Shown here: one piece after another, positions 1 through 12,524 of the stretch | How the letters are laid out: each line of letters opens with the position of its first letter | Position numbering within the stretch: position 1 is the stretch's first letter | Source: Acanthochromis polyacanthus | Taxonomy: Eukaryota; Chordata; Actinopteri; Pomacentridae | NCBI RefSeq assembly: GCF_021347895.1 | Contig: NC_067120.1 | Coordinates: forward strand, 9,905,361 to 9,969,360 | Length of the DNA: 64,000 nucleotides | Reading direction: 5' to 3' | Notes under the pieces: generated by a model | Seen by the model: only the letters and a program-made list of their open reading frames with translations | What the model was told of the DNA's origin: nothing | Databases searched by the model: none | Made by a program: the position numbers and the translations under genes

Positions 1-2220
1 TGCTCCATTTCCAAGGTTTTTGAGGAGAGTCCAGGGCTTTCATCTGAGAGCCATCGTCTATACAGAAGCCAACAGTCTTAGAACCAGTGACATACTGACT
101 GATGGTTAACATTTCAAAACCCTCGCCTTATATTAATACATGACAGGTACAACTGAAATACCAGGTGAGCAGAGAAGCCACACACAGGCACGACGCAAGA
201 ATGTACACACTCACACTCTCTCGGACACTTAAAGACGGATGCAAATCGGACTACCCCTGTTCACGATCTTCAGATATATTTAGCTTTCAGATGTCATATA
301 TCATCACTTTATTAAGTCTCGGCGCCCCTTACAGCACACCTCAACCAGCAGCACTGCCTCTCCTCCCCGTGCTGCCACCCACTCCTTGTAGCTCTGTGGA
401 GAACCACTTACAGATAGAGTAGGTAGACATTAGCCATTAAACCTTGCTGCTGCCATTTCCTGTCTCGTATTAGCGGAAGCCTGGACTTGGAGCAACGGAG
501 AATCGGAGAGAGCGACGCTTCTACTCGTGTAAAACATCTGTGGTGTGGAAGTGGGTTTCACGTGTAAGATTGTACCCGATTCTGAATGTTTAGTAAAGGA
601 ATAACAAAATGACTAACGATGCTTAATGAGCTGAAAAGTTTGTGTGTAAAAATTTAAAAATCAGGATGATGCAATCAACAAAATGGGGCAATCATGTTCA
701 ATTACTGAAGTGATGAAATATATTTAAGACGTTTTGGTAATTGCTGGGAATTATTATGGGAAGATTTTTCCTCCCACTGTCACCAAGTGCTCAGAGGGGA
801 ATTGTAGAGCTTTTCCTTTGTGATATTGTGAGTTATTGACCATAATGTAACTATTTATGATATTAGTCATGGAAATTTGCAACATTTAAAAAAAATCTCA
901 AATGGAAAGCAGTGTGGGTCATGTTCTGTTGTTTTAAATATGCCATAAATATAAAATGCTACTTGATTGGACTTAAATAGCTCAGAAAAACCCCAACCAG
1001 AGGAATTATTGTCAATTGTAATACAGGATTGTAAAAGCAAGTTCTATGAGGTCAACAGAATATGTATGTGCAAGATATAGTATAGAGCATATTTTACAGT
1101 GTTTACAGCTGCATGTATAGTATCACTCTGGGATAGATCATGAAGTTATTTGTCTCTTAGTATAGTCAATTATGCCCAATATACTATATTTATTAAGCAA
1201 GCTAGATATTTGTGACTACAGTCCTACTTTTAGCTTGAAGTGAAATTTGTATTGATTCAACGAATGAAACTGATTTAATTTACAAAGAAAATGAATAATA
1301 GTCACCAATCTAACTGGATTCAATTCAAAGGAATGCATTTGTGTCACCTATTCCTGTCAGACAGATAAAAACCATGCAGCATTTCTTTTGGACAGAAATC
1401 GAGATGCCCTAACGGGGGAGTGAATAAGACTGGATTGTGATAAGCTGCTAATATGTTAACTTTATCTGTTTTGAATTCTCCTGAAGTCTGCTATGTCCAA
1501 AAAGTGTGGAATTCTTCAGTCACATAAGATTGAACTCGATGAAAAACATTGCTGTGATCCGGCAATGAAGCCTTGAATTCACACCCATGTCTGCAACTTT
1601 TGATAACTTCGGTTATTAGCAAGCTCACCAAATGGTGTGACAATTTTTTGCTAATTTTGAGGAAGCCTGGGCCTTAAAGTTAGACTCACTAAATTATCAG
1701 TATTACTAAATATAGACTATGTGGGCTAAATCTCTTCTGTCTTCGAAGTGATTAAGTTTACACCTTTGAGCTGAAAGTATGATTCAGTTCAAATCTTTAA
1801 AAGCTAGGCACCTTAGAAGGATGAGAGTTTAAAACCTCCTGCTGATCTCTGAACTTATATGTAGGAAAGCGTATATCAAAGGCACAGAGGTAGCAACACA
1901 CTGAGTTACTTCTCATCTTCAGACATTCAGCACCAATCCACAGCTACTGTTAATATTATTATCTACACTTCAATACATGAGTTTTTTCCTACCTTTTGCT
2001 GCCTGACAATATGTGCATGAAAGAAAAAGAGAGCGAAGGATGCAGAGGGATAGAGATGGAGAGGACAGGCTGGGGGTTGAGGGTGTACTTAACTCTATTG
2101 TTCTAAAAATGTTCACTTCCTTTTTGAACACATATTTGATTTACTATTTGGCAGGATTTCAATGCACTTTTACCCTCCATTTTCAGCAGAGGAGGAGTTA
2201 GTTGACACTCTCAATTCAAA
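1..2220. other. Non-coding, mostly AT-rich; no gene recognised
   Basis: No reading frame here has coding character, and no repeat family was recognised. Two stretches are less AT-rich than the rest: 300-560, with several CpGs around 480-520, and 1330-1500, a non-repetitive stretch that could be a weakly conserved element. The remainder is typical vertebrate intergenic DNA with short A or T runs. Confidence 0.6.
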
Positions 2221-2224
2221 ACTC

Positions 2225-2360
2225 CACCAAAAGCGGAGGGGATCCCTAGAGAATCGCTCATTCATTCAGCATTCCCATCAGCCCATTAGACTGGCCATCA
2301 GCCAACATAACTGCTTCCTGTTCCTCTAAGACACCTTTTTCATCCTCACTTTAATTTGGT
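2225..2360. promoter_or_regulatory. Candidate conserved non-coding element
   Basis: About 135 bases of balanced, non-repetitive sequence between AT-rich flanks. It includes a run of short CATT/CAT words and a TTTAATTTGG stretch. There is no coding pattern. The call is inferred from texture; cross-species alignment would decide it. Confidence 0.3.
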
Positions 2361-3755
2361 TGTTTTTGAAACTTCCAACGGGAAGAGGTAGCAGATTACT
2401 TTAGCCCGAGGATTCTCATACATTTAACAAACTGAAAATATCAGGAGGATAGTGGTGCATTCATCCCTGCAATTCATCGCCTACTCAGAAAGCATGAGGA
2501 TCGGATTGAGATTTGAATCTATGGCGTGAGCTACACTGGAGTTGTGGTGAAAGTGCCTCAATATGCAGTGTAAGTGAAAAAGTAAAGGGTCAGCATGAGC
2601 AATTGGATTTCACTGATGAAACATTTCCACTGACTGTCTCTGTGAAAACTGCATCAGTGACTGAAAGTAAACACTCTCTGTGTGTTAGAAATATAAAGAT
2701 TTTTTTTCTGGAGTATTAGCAATGACTACAAGAAAGAAATTGAATTATTAAAAATGTTAATTGTAAGGATGTATATAAGGAAAACAGCTTCATTGCTATT
2801 TAGTCCCATTCTTACGCTTCACAGTAAAACAGTGTATTTGAGCTGTTGTTCATCTAAAGTACTGTTTCGAATAAATCCCATTTTTCTTTTGCTTTGCTGA
2901 AAGTAGTTTCTGTTGGTGATTTTATCAACTTGAAATTAAATGTTTTTCATTTAAATTGGTAGAGTGTGAAAATTTGGTTTACTGCTCCTTCAGGATTGTG
3001 TGTCTGATGTCATGGCATCTACATCTCTTCAAAAATTGTTGCTGCAACTCAATCACTCTTTTCTTCAAGTGGACTACCGAAAAAAGAAAAGAAACTCTTA
3101 TGACAACATCAAGTTTTACATTTACGTTGCAAACAACTAAGTTGGAAAATATGGGCATTTTAAGATGATTTTTCTTCAAATTAAGTTGCAGCAAAGCAAA
3201 CTGTTTGTGTGGAATCAGATAATTTAAGTAGGTAATCTACCTTAAACCAATGGCATTATGATTACATGTAAACCTTATTTGGACAAACTTAATTTAGTTG
3301 TGTGTTATCAATTGAAGCAATTCATTAAAGTTGGTGCAACAATTCTCTTTTTTTCGGTGAAGCAGTGAATGCAACATGAAACATTTAGACAACTAATTTT
3401 GGAGAGCTCTGTCAGAATGTGTTCCACATTAGATTGATTTTGCAGGATATTTTATAATTTATAATACTAGTTACTGTATTTGCTGTGTAAGGAAAGCTAT
3501 AGATGGACGCTATTACATGTAAACATGCCGCACATTAGCGAAATTGAAGCATAGAAGGTGAAAATGTAGAAAGAGGATAGTGTTTTCATACATGTAGGGC
3601 ATAAATTATGTCCGATCGTGGAAGCTTGATGCCACCGTTGAACAGCTAGTCAATGGAGAGGGCAAGGAGAAGCAATGGAGCGATGTAATGTGTAATCTTA
3701 CTACTCAATGGGCTGTGCCCAGCAACGGGCCTCTGAATGCTGGAAGTGTCAGAGA
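2361..3755. other. AT-rich spacer; nothing recognised
   Basis: AT-rich sequence with frequent TTTT and AAAA runs. Short frames occur on both strands around 2.95-3.2 kb, but they overlap each other and have no codon bias, so I treat them as chance. Confidence 0.6.
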
Positions 3756-3759
3756 GATA

Positions 3760-4010
3760 AATAGCAGAGTGTCCCCCTCGAAAAACATGATTAATACCCC
3801 GCCTGGTGACGCTGCTGAAGATGAAGTGGGAGCAGCTGGCTCAGGCAGCGTAGGCACGCAGGGAGAGGTGGGAGGGGGGACGGGAGCGAGCGCAGCGGAG
3901 CAGAGAGGGCAAAGAGTAGGACACACTGGCAGCTAGGGGAGAGGAAGGCAAGGCAAGGGCAATCTGGGCCACCATAGGCACAGGGACCCCTACCTCCTCT
4001 CATCTCCTCG
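3760..4010. other. GC- and purine-rich block with a small CpG cluster
   Basis: The sequence changes abruptly from AT-rich to G/A-rich, with about eight CpGs between 3795 and 3905 (GACGGGAGCGAGCGCAGCGG and neighbours). Overlapping frames on both strands are low-complexity (Gly/Ala/Glu on one, Pro/Ser/Leu on the other) and are not convincing as protein. It could be a small CpG-rich regulatory element or promoter; no splice donor or TATA box was found that would support a transcript. Confidence 0.35.
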
Positions 4011-4135
4011 TGCATGCAGCTTTATTTCTGTTTTGGTTTTTTCATCATGCTTTAGCACTTAAATAATCTTCAGCTGCTTACTTACTCTCCGTGCTATTTG
4101 TGCACGTAAACAAAAGCACACATGCAGGACTTCAC

Positions 4136-4143
4136 TGACGTCA
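4136..4143. promoter_or_regulatory. Perfect CRE octamer (TGACGTCA)
   Basis: TGACGTCA is the full palindromic cAMP-response element bound by CREB/ATF factors. It lies about 130 bases beyond the GC-rich block at 3760-4010. An 8-mer can occur by chance in 64 kb, but CpG-containing octamers are depleted in vertebrate DNA, which raises its weight slightly. Confidence 0.4.
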
Positions 4144-4744
4144 CTTTGTTTCTTTGCCACCCCCGAAAAGTTGAGGCCTGTGTCCTTTAATTACACAAAT
4201 CTTACAGGAAATCAAGGCTACCAGGAAATTAATCTCAATTCAATTAAACAGCCCAACAGTTCATGACCTTTCCATTTATGAAATCCGGAATGTAACAAAA
4301 TATCCCACTAATACATGGCACTCAACCATTTTCATGAGTGTTATTAACACAAGTGTGTACAAGGGTGAGAGCAGGATGCGGTGATGCACTGCAGCCCCTA
4401 CTGTACATATTTAATGCTAATTTTTGCATTCTCGCTGAACTGTACATTTAGTATTGTTTAACATCAGACGTGAGCTTTAAAACCACTCAACCCACACCTT
4501 TTGATTGTTCCTCTGCAAACAAAGTTTTGCCAGTTTGTCGAAATTCCAGTTACTGTAAAGTCCCCTGCTGAGAGGGGCCTATTTCAGTGGAAACAGTTGA
4601 AACTCTCAAAACACAGTACAGAACACATGGAGTTATTGGGTCTGTTCTGTTGTGTAAGTAAACATGTCGAGGGGTGGGCTACTTTTTCATGGTTCAGGGG
4701 CCCCAACCCTCCCCTCACACAATTAACTTTTCCAGTGTAATGAG

Positions 4745-4960
4745 ATGATTGATATGCTGGAAGTGTGTGCTTTAAGGAGATATTAATCATTCCCTCTGGT
4801 AATTTTAATCATGCGTTCCATCATCCCCAGCTGCTGAGGATCACCTTCCTAGCAAACAAAGGGCGGCCACGCCACTTGCATAGTCATTCTGTTCTAGTTT
4901 AACTTTATTTTATGCTGGTTCCTCCCATCTGTTCGCACAAGCCTCCACAGCCCACGTTGC
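4745..4960. promoter_or_regulatory. Candidate conserved non-coding element, homeodomain-rich
   Basis: Non-repetitive sequence with several ATTA/TAAT cores close together (4782-4812, including ATTAATCAT and TTTAATCATG), followed by a CAGCTG E-box and a CpG-containing GGGCGGCCACGCC stretch. This motif mix is typical of vertebrate developmental enhancers. Inference only. Confidence 0.4.
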
Positions 4961-4984
4961 ACGTTGACAAGCTGGGGAAGCAGT

Positions 4985-5250
4985 GTGTGGGTGGGTGATT
5001 GTATGAGTGTGTCTGTGTGCATGTATGTGTGTAAACTTTAGAAACACAGGCATCTTTGAAATGGTAAATCTAATCCTCCAGGTCCGTGACTAGTTGGTAC
5101 ACCGCCACCAGCCACCTCCACTAACACGTACAATAATGCATACAAACAGCGGGCATGCAAACACACACACAGCCTCTCGAAGACGCAGTCAATGTGACAC
5201 ACTTACTGAAGCACACACAGAAACATACACACGAGCACATATACCACATG
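4985..5250. repeat. Degenerate TG and CA low-complexity tracts
   Basis: 4985-5033 is an imperfect TG-rich tract (GTGTGTGGGTGGGTG..., GTATGTGTG). 5155-5250 is an imperfect CA-rich tract broken by unrelated bases. These are decayed dinucleotide microsatellites. Confidence 0.7.
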
Positions 5251-5254
5251 GTGT

Positions 5255-6095
5255 GGGCAATATGTCAGAGCAAAGCATAATTTGGCATTTGAACCAGTCA
5301 CTATTATTGGAAGTATGAAGAAATGCTGCAGGGAAGATTTGTTTAGATGACAAACAACTTGGAAACTCTTTCTCTCCCTTGACTGCCTTGAAAGTCAAAG
5401 AGACTTATATATTCCCAAAACACTGATTAGTTCATGTTGAGCGCCTCCATTGTGCTGTACTGTACGTCTGCATTGCTGTTCCGTGTTTTTACCCAAGGCT
5501 ATGCAAGATTTGGAAGGGTATTCTGCAATCAAAGGCATTTCTCCTATGACTTTTATTCAGGTGCTGTGTTGTCACAGTCGAGGCCACGGGGATGCTAGTG
5601 GTGACCCAGCGGTGCTTTCAAACACAAAACAGAACAAATCTGACCAAACAAAAGCAACAAAAAAAGTAGTATCTCACCAGGAAGTACAGAATCGAGGCAT
5701 TTCTAGGAAGTGAAATATGAACTGTATGAGAAATAGCAAATGCAGTAACAACTACAACAAAGTGAATAATGCTAAATAAGTATGCAAATTCAATCATAAA
5801 TCTATTATTTTTGACTTTATTATTTCCCTGACCAGCCTCAGTTTTGGTGCATGAGATAATCAACAAAACAGAGGCTCTGCAAAGTTGTATAATAAATGCT
5901 GCTCAAGCCAGTGGCTGCTCAAAACTTCCACTTGACAAGTGTCCTAAATGCACGCTTAATCATGTACAAAATTAATGACACCCAGCTGACAGATATTCCA
6001 TCATCAATGCAGAAGTTTTTGAAAGTTATTGAAGGGGGCTTGTCTGGTTGTGCACAGATTAGCATTGCTTGCATGCAGTCAGAGGCCAATGCAAA
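5255..6095. other. Spacer; nothing recognised
   Basis: Mixed AT-rich sequence. Short frames on both strands lack coding character. No repeat family, hairpin or motif cluster stood out. Confidence 0.6.
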
Positions 6096-6099
6096 GTAG

Positions 6100-6380
6100 A
6101 TAGGTTAATCCCCAGGACGAGTTGATAGGACACATCCCTAAATGCACTGAGCCTCGCTGCTTCTAAAGCCCATTAATTGCGCCCAATGTGAAAAAAGTAA
6201 TTTAATTTTACATCAAGTCCAGCCTCATCTGTTATCTGTGGCACACTTCTGTGGAGTACATAAAGGTAATAGAGGTTTTCAGGGGCTATTCCCCACTTAT
6301 TATCTAATAATGATGAATGAATATGCCGGGAAGTGACAGCTGTTTAGACGTTTGGTTGGTGGAAAGGCATCTATTTGCAA
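6100..6380. promoter_or_regulatory. Candidate conserved non-coding element
   Basis: Non-repetitive block with GGTTAATCCCC, CCATTAATTGCGCCC and AAGTAATTTAATTTT homeodomain-type cores, plus TATTATCTAATAATG near its end. It stands out from the AT-rich flanks. No coding potential. Inferred enhancer-type element. Confidence 0.4.
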
Positions 6381-6384
6381 CTTT

Positions 6385-7010
6385 CCTGGAAATCTGCTCT
6401 TGTTCACTTTGAGGACAAGAAGAAGCTTCAGCACTCTGACTGTTTTGGTGAAAGTGGGAAATATGGCAACATCTGATCTTAAGGTCAAAGAGCACAAAGA
6501 TAGAGATAGAGAGTGGAGCATAAAACACTTTTAATTACATGGATTTGTCTGCTAAGACTTTACTGATTTTGGTATTATGTAAATATTATTCTCAAAAGTT
6601 TTACCAAAGTCTTATTTGAAAATATCTTCCTGCCAATTCTTCAAGTGCTTTGACAGAAACTCAGACTTGGCACAGAGCTTGCTGCACAAATAATACAAAA
6701 TGTAAAAAATAAAGTCTTTCAAAATCTGTCAAAGGACGAGTCATACGTGTGAAGGTCCATACTTGAGATTTATGGGGCTAAAAGGAACGAGAAGACACCT
6801 CGAGCCTTGCAGGTGTGTTTTCACAGGTTACACAGCACCAGTATTATCACCTGTGCAGTGTTTTATTTAAACGAGTGAACGGTTTGTTAGTGCAGTTCAT
6901 AAGCTTAACATCTTCCATTCAAAAGCATTTTGCCTTTTATTATGACTTCACGCTTATCGCCAATCTAAATAGTGTTGATAGAGTGAAGTACCTGATAGGA
7001 ACTGCTTGTA
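6385..7010. other. Spacer; nothing recognised
   Basis: AT-rich sequence with no recognised repeat. A 115-codon open frame starts here and runs into the next block, but its composition is that of translated non-coding DNA. Confidence 0.6.
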
Positions 7011-7014
7011 AAGA

Positions 7015-7275
7015 AAACATGACGACTGCTGGCTGGCCCTCATTATTTCCTCCTTGCTTTACCCTGGCACTCTTGCTCCACCACATGACTAAGAGACAAT
7101 TAATCCTAATAATCAGGGCCGTAGCCATCATTCCTCATTCTGGCAGGCCTCTTTTTCCATAGGGGCACAGAGGGAGTGCCCGAGCCATGGATCTCTGCTG
7201 CACAGATGAACCTCATACAGATGTTGAATGAGCAGCGTGGTTAATGGCTTAGCCTTTCTTATGGCCTTCACACAT
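7015..7275. promoter_or_regulatory. Candidate conserved non-coding element with K50-type homeodomain site
   Basis: Complex sequence containing CAATTAATCC (7098-7106), whose TAATCC is the core bound by OTX/PITX-type homeodomains, followed by TAATAATCAGG and GGTTAATGGC. There are no internal repeats and no coding signal. Among the more convincing enhancer-like islands in the left third of the window; still inference. Confidence 0.45.
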
Positions 7276-7439
7276 GTACAGAAATGGAAAACTGAAGGTG
7301 GCATTTTATCATGTCATGTCTGCCGCTGAATGAGAGACTGACTGGACATGATGCATATTCGGTTCAGTATTCTAAGTAGTGTCAAACTTAGTGTGAGAGG
7401 GAACACTTATTATTAGAAAAATAAGAATGTGGGCATCTG

Positions 7440-8400
7440 TTAAAACTTGTTGTAAGGCATCAGTCCAGCATGTTGCACTGGCAATTTTAGCTTCACTTTA
7501 GGATATATATAGTTGTATGCAAATGCCATCAGTAGGAATATTTTGTGTCTTGGTCATTTTTGCAGTGTGAAGTGAAAATATACTATTTTTTAAGTGCTAA
7601 GCTTAGGTTGCTGGGGCTGTAAATTAAACAGTAACAGTAGCATGAGAAAGGTTTGTTTCTTGGATTTCATGATGGATTATGAACTTTGCATTGTCCTGCT
7701 GTAAAGTCTCTTTCTTTGGTTCAGTTTGCATCCAAATCTGCTGTTATTTAGTGGAATTCATTACTTTGCAATGCTTCCTGTACCTTTGGCAGCAACACAA
7801 CTCCAAAGCAGAATTTTGACCCCCACACTTAACAGTTGGCAAAGTGTTCTTTTAATCAAATGCTGCTGCTTTTTAGTCCAAACACATTAAGACTGAGGCC
7901 AAAGAGCTAAATTGTGACTTCATCAGTCCACGGCCCTTCTTCCTGAAGCCACTCTTGCTCAACCAGATGTTGTTTTTTATTCTATAGAGAGATTGTGATT
8001 GCAGGTCAGGTGTTTTTGTAATGATTTATTTTTTATGTAGACAACATTTGTGTGTCAATCCTGCACAGTAAAATGTTGCACCACCACCACCACTCCCATG
8101 TCAGCTAAACCTCCCTGCAGCTCCTTTATGAGAGTTTTGATTTGCTTTTCTGCACAGTAAATGTGCACATTTATCTGGAAGTTTTGTTTTCTCCCAGATC
8201 TTATCTTTACTTTGACTGATTCCCATAACTACTATGACTTAATGACATTATGAACAGTGGAAATTGCAAGCTAGAAGCACGTTGATATGTTTTTCTAGCC
8301 ATTCCCTGCTTTGTGGACATCATGTAGACATTAGCTGCTTAAAGGAGTTCATGGTGGTTGAGTATTTTGAAACGGTTTGAAGAGGCTGAGAACTTATCAG
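7440..8400 (-). mobile_element. Decayed Tc1/mariner DNA transposon
   Basis: Read on the minus strand, the block translates in broken frames to recognisable Tc1/mariner transposase pieces. 7916-7933 gives W-T-D-E, the strand carrying the first catalytic Asp of the DDE triad, followed by a stop and then L-F-G. 7687-7704 gives L-Q-Q-D-N-A, the second catalytic Asp in its usual context. Minus-strand sequence upstream of these (8250 down to 7950) matches the N-terminal half of a transposase as I recall it from fish genomes. Stops and frameshifts are numerous, so it encodes no protein. Terminal inverted repeats were not resolved and the ends are approximate. It is a dead copy and its orientation says nothing about nearby genes. 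Confidence 0.85.
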
Positions 8401-8689
8401 CTCTGTCATCAGGTGACAGGTCCTAATAACAATTCTTGACTTACTTTACAAGTTCTAATGAGTCAATCATGGTCAAACAAGCTGACAGATTTCTGAATAC
8501 ATTGCAAAGAGAAGGGTGCCTGGACATACAGAGTCACTGTTACAAGTTATGGAGCAAGCATTGTGTTTGCTCCTTTTCACATCAGTTGTGGATAGTGGAA
8601 ACTTTTGCATACAACAGCGTGTACATTTCTGCTGAGGCAATAAGTAAGATCACATGCTGGCATTGATGCCACGAATGTGTGCATGCTTT

Positions 8690-9300
8690 TGTAAGCAGTG
8701 CCAGAGAACAGTGACACCCTTTCATATCGCAGCAGAAAGGCTGTGATGCAATGTTTGACTTATCAGCATGGGGACCTAATCTCCTCAAATTAGAGCCCAA
8801 ACGACTGGTGAGCGCTACAGTCCCAGAGTGTGGAAGCAAAGGGAGCGCTCTGACCATCGCAGACAGGAGGCCCAGGAAAACAAGCAGATGCTAAGGGGCT
8901 GCTTTAGATGCGGATGAAGAAAATCACCATCACAATACGGCAATTATGGCAGTCTCAAATTCACTAAGCTGGAGCACAGTGTGTTCTAACAGCATCTCAG
9001 CAGCACTCACAGCATCCCACACAACAAGCTCATTAGGCCAGCACATCCTCCCTCTGATTTAGGGTGGAGGAATTAATGCAACAGCACCTGGTCCCTGAAA
9101 GCCATCCATCCTGCCATATACAGCCGGCCACGCTCGGGTTATGCATTATCTTCTTTAAAAACGTGCAATGTGGCCACCCCTTTTCAGTTTTAAGCTACAC
9201 CTCTCTTTTTCCAGAGTGCTATGTGAGGGGCAGGCATATTAATCACACTCACAGCCACTAATGCTAACAATCAGTCAACACAGTTGGCCAGGCACTCCAT
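8690..9300. promoter_or_regulatory. Candidate conserved non-coding region
   Basis: About 600 bases of balanced, low-repeat sequence begins soon after the transposon remnant. It contains GGAATTAATGC, CATTAGGCC and TCAAATTAGAG, and ends near AATCACACTCACAGCC. Short frames on both strands lack coding bias. Its length and uniform texture suggest one or two adjacent conserved elements. Confidence 0.4.
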
Positions 9301-9304
9301 CTCT

Positions 9305-10075
9305 GGTGACAGGGAGGTTTGTCCTGAGGCCTGCTGATTTGTCCTGCTATGTCTGCCTCTAGGACAAAATACACAACGCTGGCTTCCTTTTCCTCCAGCA
9401 ATACCTCTGCAATATATCAATTTCTAAATTACATTTTACATATATTTGTCTATAGAGTAATTCAAAGTGAAATCAGACATGGAATTCCAAGTAATATTAA
9501 TATTAATTCCTTTAAGTGATTAAAAACATTAATGAACATATGCGAAACACTGCGTATTCCAAGGGCTGTTACAGTTTGGGGAAAACTAATTTGTTATTGG
9601 AGTGATTTTCTACAACACGGATACAACATATGTCAAACAGTCAAGTTTTGAGAAACAAACAGCTGGCTAGTTCAACTGAGAGGAAACTGCCTACTGAGCA
9701 AGAATGATCTCTCTCTGAGTGTCATCCGCCAGCAGCATGAGGCAGAACCAGCATGTTTGGATTCCTACTGTACAACAAGAATATGGCTCCTCTTGTCAAC
9801 TTCAAGCTGACAAGTGTAACATTGACACAAATTAATACAAAAGCTGCACAATTAATTTCATCCTGCGTCCCGGTTTACAAAAAAAAAAAAGTTAACAGGA
9901 AATTTTATGAATGTGCTGAGTGCAGTAGTCTATGTGTGAGTGTTTGTGTGTGCACAATGGCTTTTTTTCTACAAGTCTTAGTGTGCGTGTTCTGTTGTTT
10001 TTTTTTTTTTTCCATTGCTCAAAAAGAAATGCTAATTATTGGGCTTCAGGTAGCGTAAAATGTACAGCTGTGGTG
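9305..10075. other. Spacer with short low-complexity tracts
   Basis: Contains an A11 run near 9880, a TG-rich stretch at 9930-9955 and a T13 run near 10000. No gene or recognised repeat family. Confidence 0.6.
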
Positions 10076-10079
10076 ACTG

Positions 10080-10290
10080 TCAGTGCTCGGTGGACTATTG
10101 AGCTGGTGTACAACATGACAGTGGGTGGTGTCTCTCGCTTTCATCCCAGGAATCACCTGGTGCTGTTGCCATCTTTTGCCAACGTCAATCAGCAGGTTGC
10201 TTTTGAAGCGCGAGAGAATCAGGCTTTATCGACTCTTACACACATTTCTCCCCTGACTGTCTGGAGAACATTAATCTAAAACACGACTAT
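10080..10290. promoter_or_regulatory. Candidate conserved non-coding element
   Basis: A 210-base island of balanced composition containing AGGAATCACCTGGTG, AACGTCAATCAGCAGG and GCGCGAGAGAATCAGG. The plus-strand frame is open across it and reads like protein for about 65 residues, but I see no splice acceptor at its start and no donor at its end. I therefore prefer a non-coding element. Confidence 0.35.
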
Positions 10291-10294
10291 AGGT

Positions 10295-12175
10295 TGACCC
10301 CTATTCAAGGTGTCTGTGTCCTGGAAAATAAGAACGTGCCTTCGGGTGTCAAGCAGAGTTTTGTCGGTTGTTGAGGTAAGGTTGAGCCTTAATGTTTGCA
10401 TTTTAGATCACCTTGCACTCACTGGTAATAGCCAGATGGCAGTGACAGTCCGTGCACAACACTTTTAAGTGGGGTCTGCTAGCAACAGCTGCATACTATG
10501 TTCCACTGCTCTAGATGACAACATACCATAATTTGTTAATAAAAATATTTCTTTACACTTCATACCAATGGTGAGCCAGATTGCTGGCACTTGAGAACAA
10601 ACTTTATGGACCAGCTTGATGTCAACTTTGATTACTTCATTTCTGATGAATTACAGATGCCAGACTTAAAGAGACTATCGATCCCTGAACTGACAACATT
10701 TGGAGCAATGTGCTGTCACAAGGTAAAGTAAATGAACACTTAAGGCAACTTTGGAAGGATATCATCATTGGGATTTGTATTAATGAATTCCTGTTTGATA
10801 ATAATCACTTGTAATTTTGTCGAGAGAGAAAAAGATCTGGTTTGAAGAGTCCTGAAATAATATTTACCAAATAGATTTCCTTGCAGCATGGATCATAATA
10901 ATTAGACCATAGAAAGTGGTGAGCAACCCTTACTGAGCAAAATGCCTGATAATGCTAAGTTGTGTATTGTATTCATTTTATACTGGATATGTCATACAAA
11001 AGAAGACAATCTATAGACAAAATATGACCATAATCTGTAGCACGTAAAACAGAGAGACCAGTCAGAATGGATGTTTTCACTACTTTGGAAGAATTCTATT
11101 GCAACTCAGCATGATCAGAACACAAACAGCCAGACTTGCTTCAGGTTATAGGACTCCTGTCAACTGTTTTTAGACATAGGAGAAACTGATGATGTGGTGC
11201 ACCATGGTTCTCCCTGAATCAGAATCCACTAGATCCCTGTTTTGTCTCTGACTCTTCAAGATGCATCACAGTGCAAAGTGTCCAATGTCCAGCCACAATA
11301 TATCAGAAGTGTTTGAATAAGTAACTGCCTTCTAACACAGGGGAAAAAAAGTGTCTTGTAGAAAACCGTTGGCTGAATTACTGAAGTCTGAGGTATTGTC
11401 CCAGGGATTATTTACATAAAGTTAAAAACATGCCTGGCTTGAAGTAATCACAACAAGAAAAAGGGCTTGCTTGTTCCCAGGTGCCATAATTGACAAAGTC
11501 TGATGCCTATTTCAAGCCTGACTACTACTGTTGCCGACAGTGTATTCCTTACCATTTAAAATTAGCCTGAATGCTCACATCCTGACAGTTGGAAGACATT
11601 TTTTAGAGAGTAACCTACTTTCTAACTTTCTAACTCTGTAATTACCTCCCAGTAATGAGCTGCTGTCCCATCCGTTGCTAAATGCAAGAGTTGAACAGGG
11701 TTGAAAAGGTTCATCCTCACAGCCAGAACATTAAAATGTTGATATGCTGTGATACAAAGAGGAGTAAGTCTATGGAAGCCTTTTAGTGGTCTCAGCCAAT
11801 AATCATAAAACTACAGTTACAATATACGTGAGCTGATAGTTACAATAGATGCTGTTTGGCTGCATTAGAATACATCTGGCCATCACATAATGTCTATCAG
11901 TTGTCTTACAAATATAGCAACGTTTGTAATCCTTTCTTTGGTGGTTGAGTTTAGAGACAATATGTCATGGCCATGGTTATTATGGCAAAATGTATTACAT
12001 ATTTGTCACAAGGTTTTTGTTGTTCGTATAGTTCACAGTTGGCTGCAGACATACATGCCATCGATCATGTATAGTTGAGTTAAGCTAAGTCACACTTGCC
12101 GAGTCAAAGTGCATAACGGGGAGATGTTAAGGGAAAATAATAATAATAAAAGGGCTAGATGTAAAACATAACATA
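10295..12175. other. Spacer; nothing recognised
   Basis: Long AT-rich stretch. TTGAGGTAAGG at about 10371-10382 resembles a splice donor but has no matching exon signals. An (AAT)n-like run lies near 12135. No coding sequence or repeat family recognised. Confidence 0.55.
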
Positions 12176-12179
12176 TGTT

Positions 12180-12520
12180 GAGCAGGATTGAAACCCACTT
12201 GGCTGATTTTGTTGCCCCAGGGAGAGCTAACACTAAAATGCTCTCTGACCATGAAATGGCCCTGCCCGGTAATGGTGGTTAATGGCTGTTTGGTGCAGAG
12301 GAGCCGAGGCTAGGGGCATCCCGCCTTCTCCAATAGGCTCTGGTGAAGGAAAAGGGGGAGGTTGAGGTAAGAGTGATGTTTTGCTTGAAATTACGATATC
12401 AGCTGTGTTCAGGAAACCATGTGCAATGGGTGAATTTAGATCATCAATAAAAACAACACATAATTTAGGCCCAAAAGTGAGACACATCTCATCGGGCAAC
12501 ACGCAGGTTTTTACATTATA
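12180..12520. promoter_or_regulatory. Candidate conserved non-coding element
   Basis: Balanced sequence with GGTTAATGGC, AAATTACGATATCAGC and GATCATCAATAAAAAC; the latter resembles composite HOX/TALE-type words. Flanks are strongly AT-rich. The minus-strand frame across it has no splice signals and is treated as chance. Confidence 0.4.
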
Positions 12521-12524
12521 CTAG

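Noticed and set aside
9932..10279. 115-codon plus-strand frame whose second half looks protein-like
   Set aside because: No splice acceptor before or donor after the good part; more economical as a conserved non-coding element.
10371..10382. TTGAGGTAAGG as a real splice donor
   Set aside because: No open or CpG-rich exon candidate precedes it. Isolated donor-like 9-mers are frequent.
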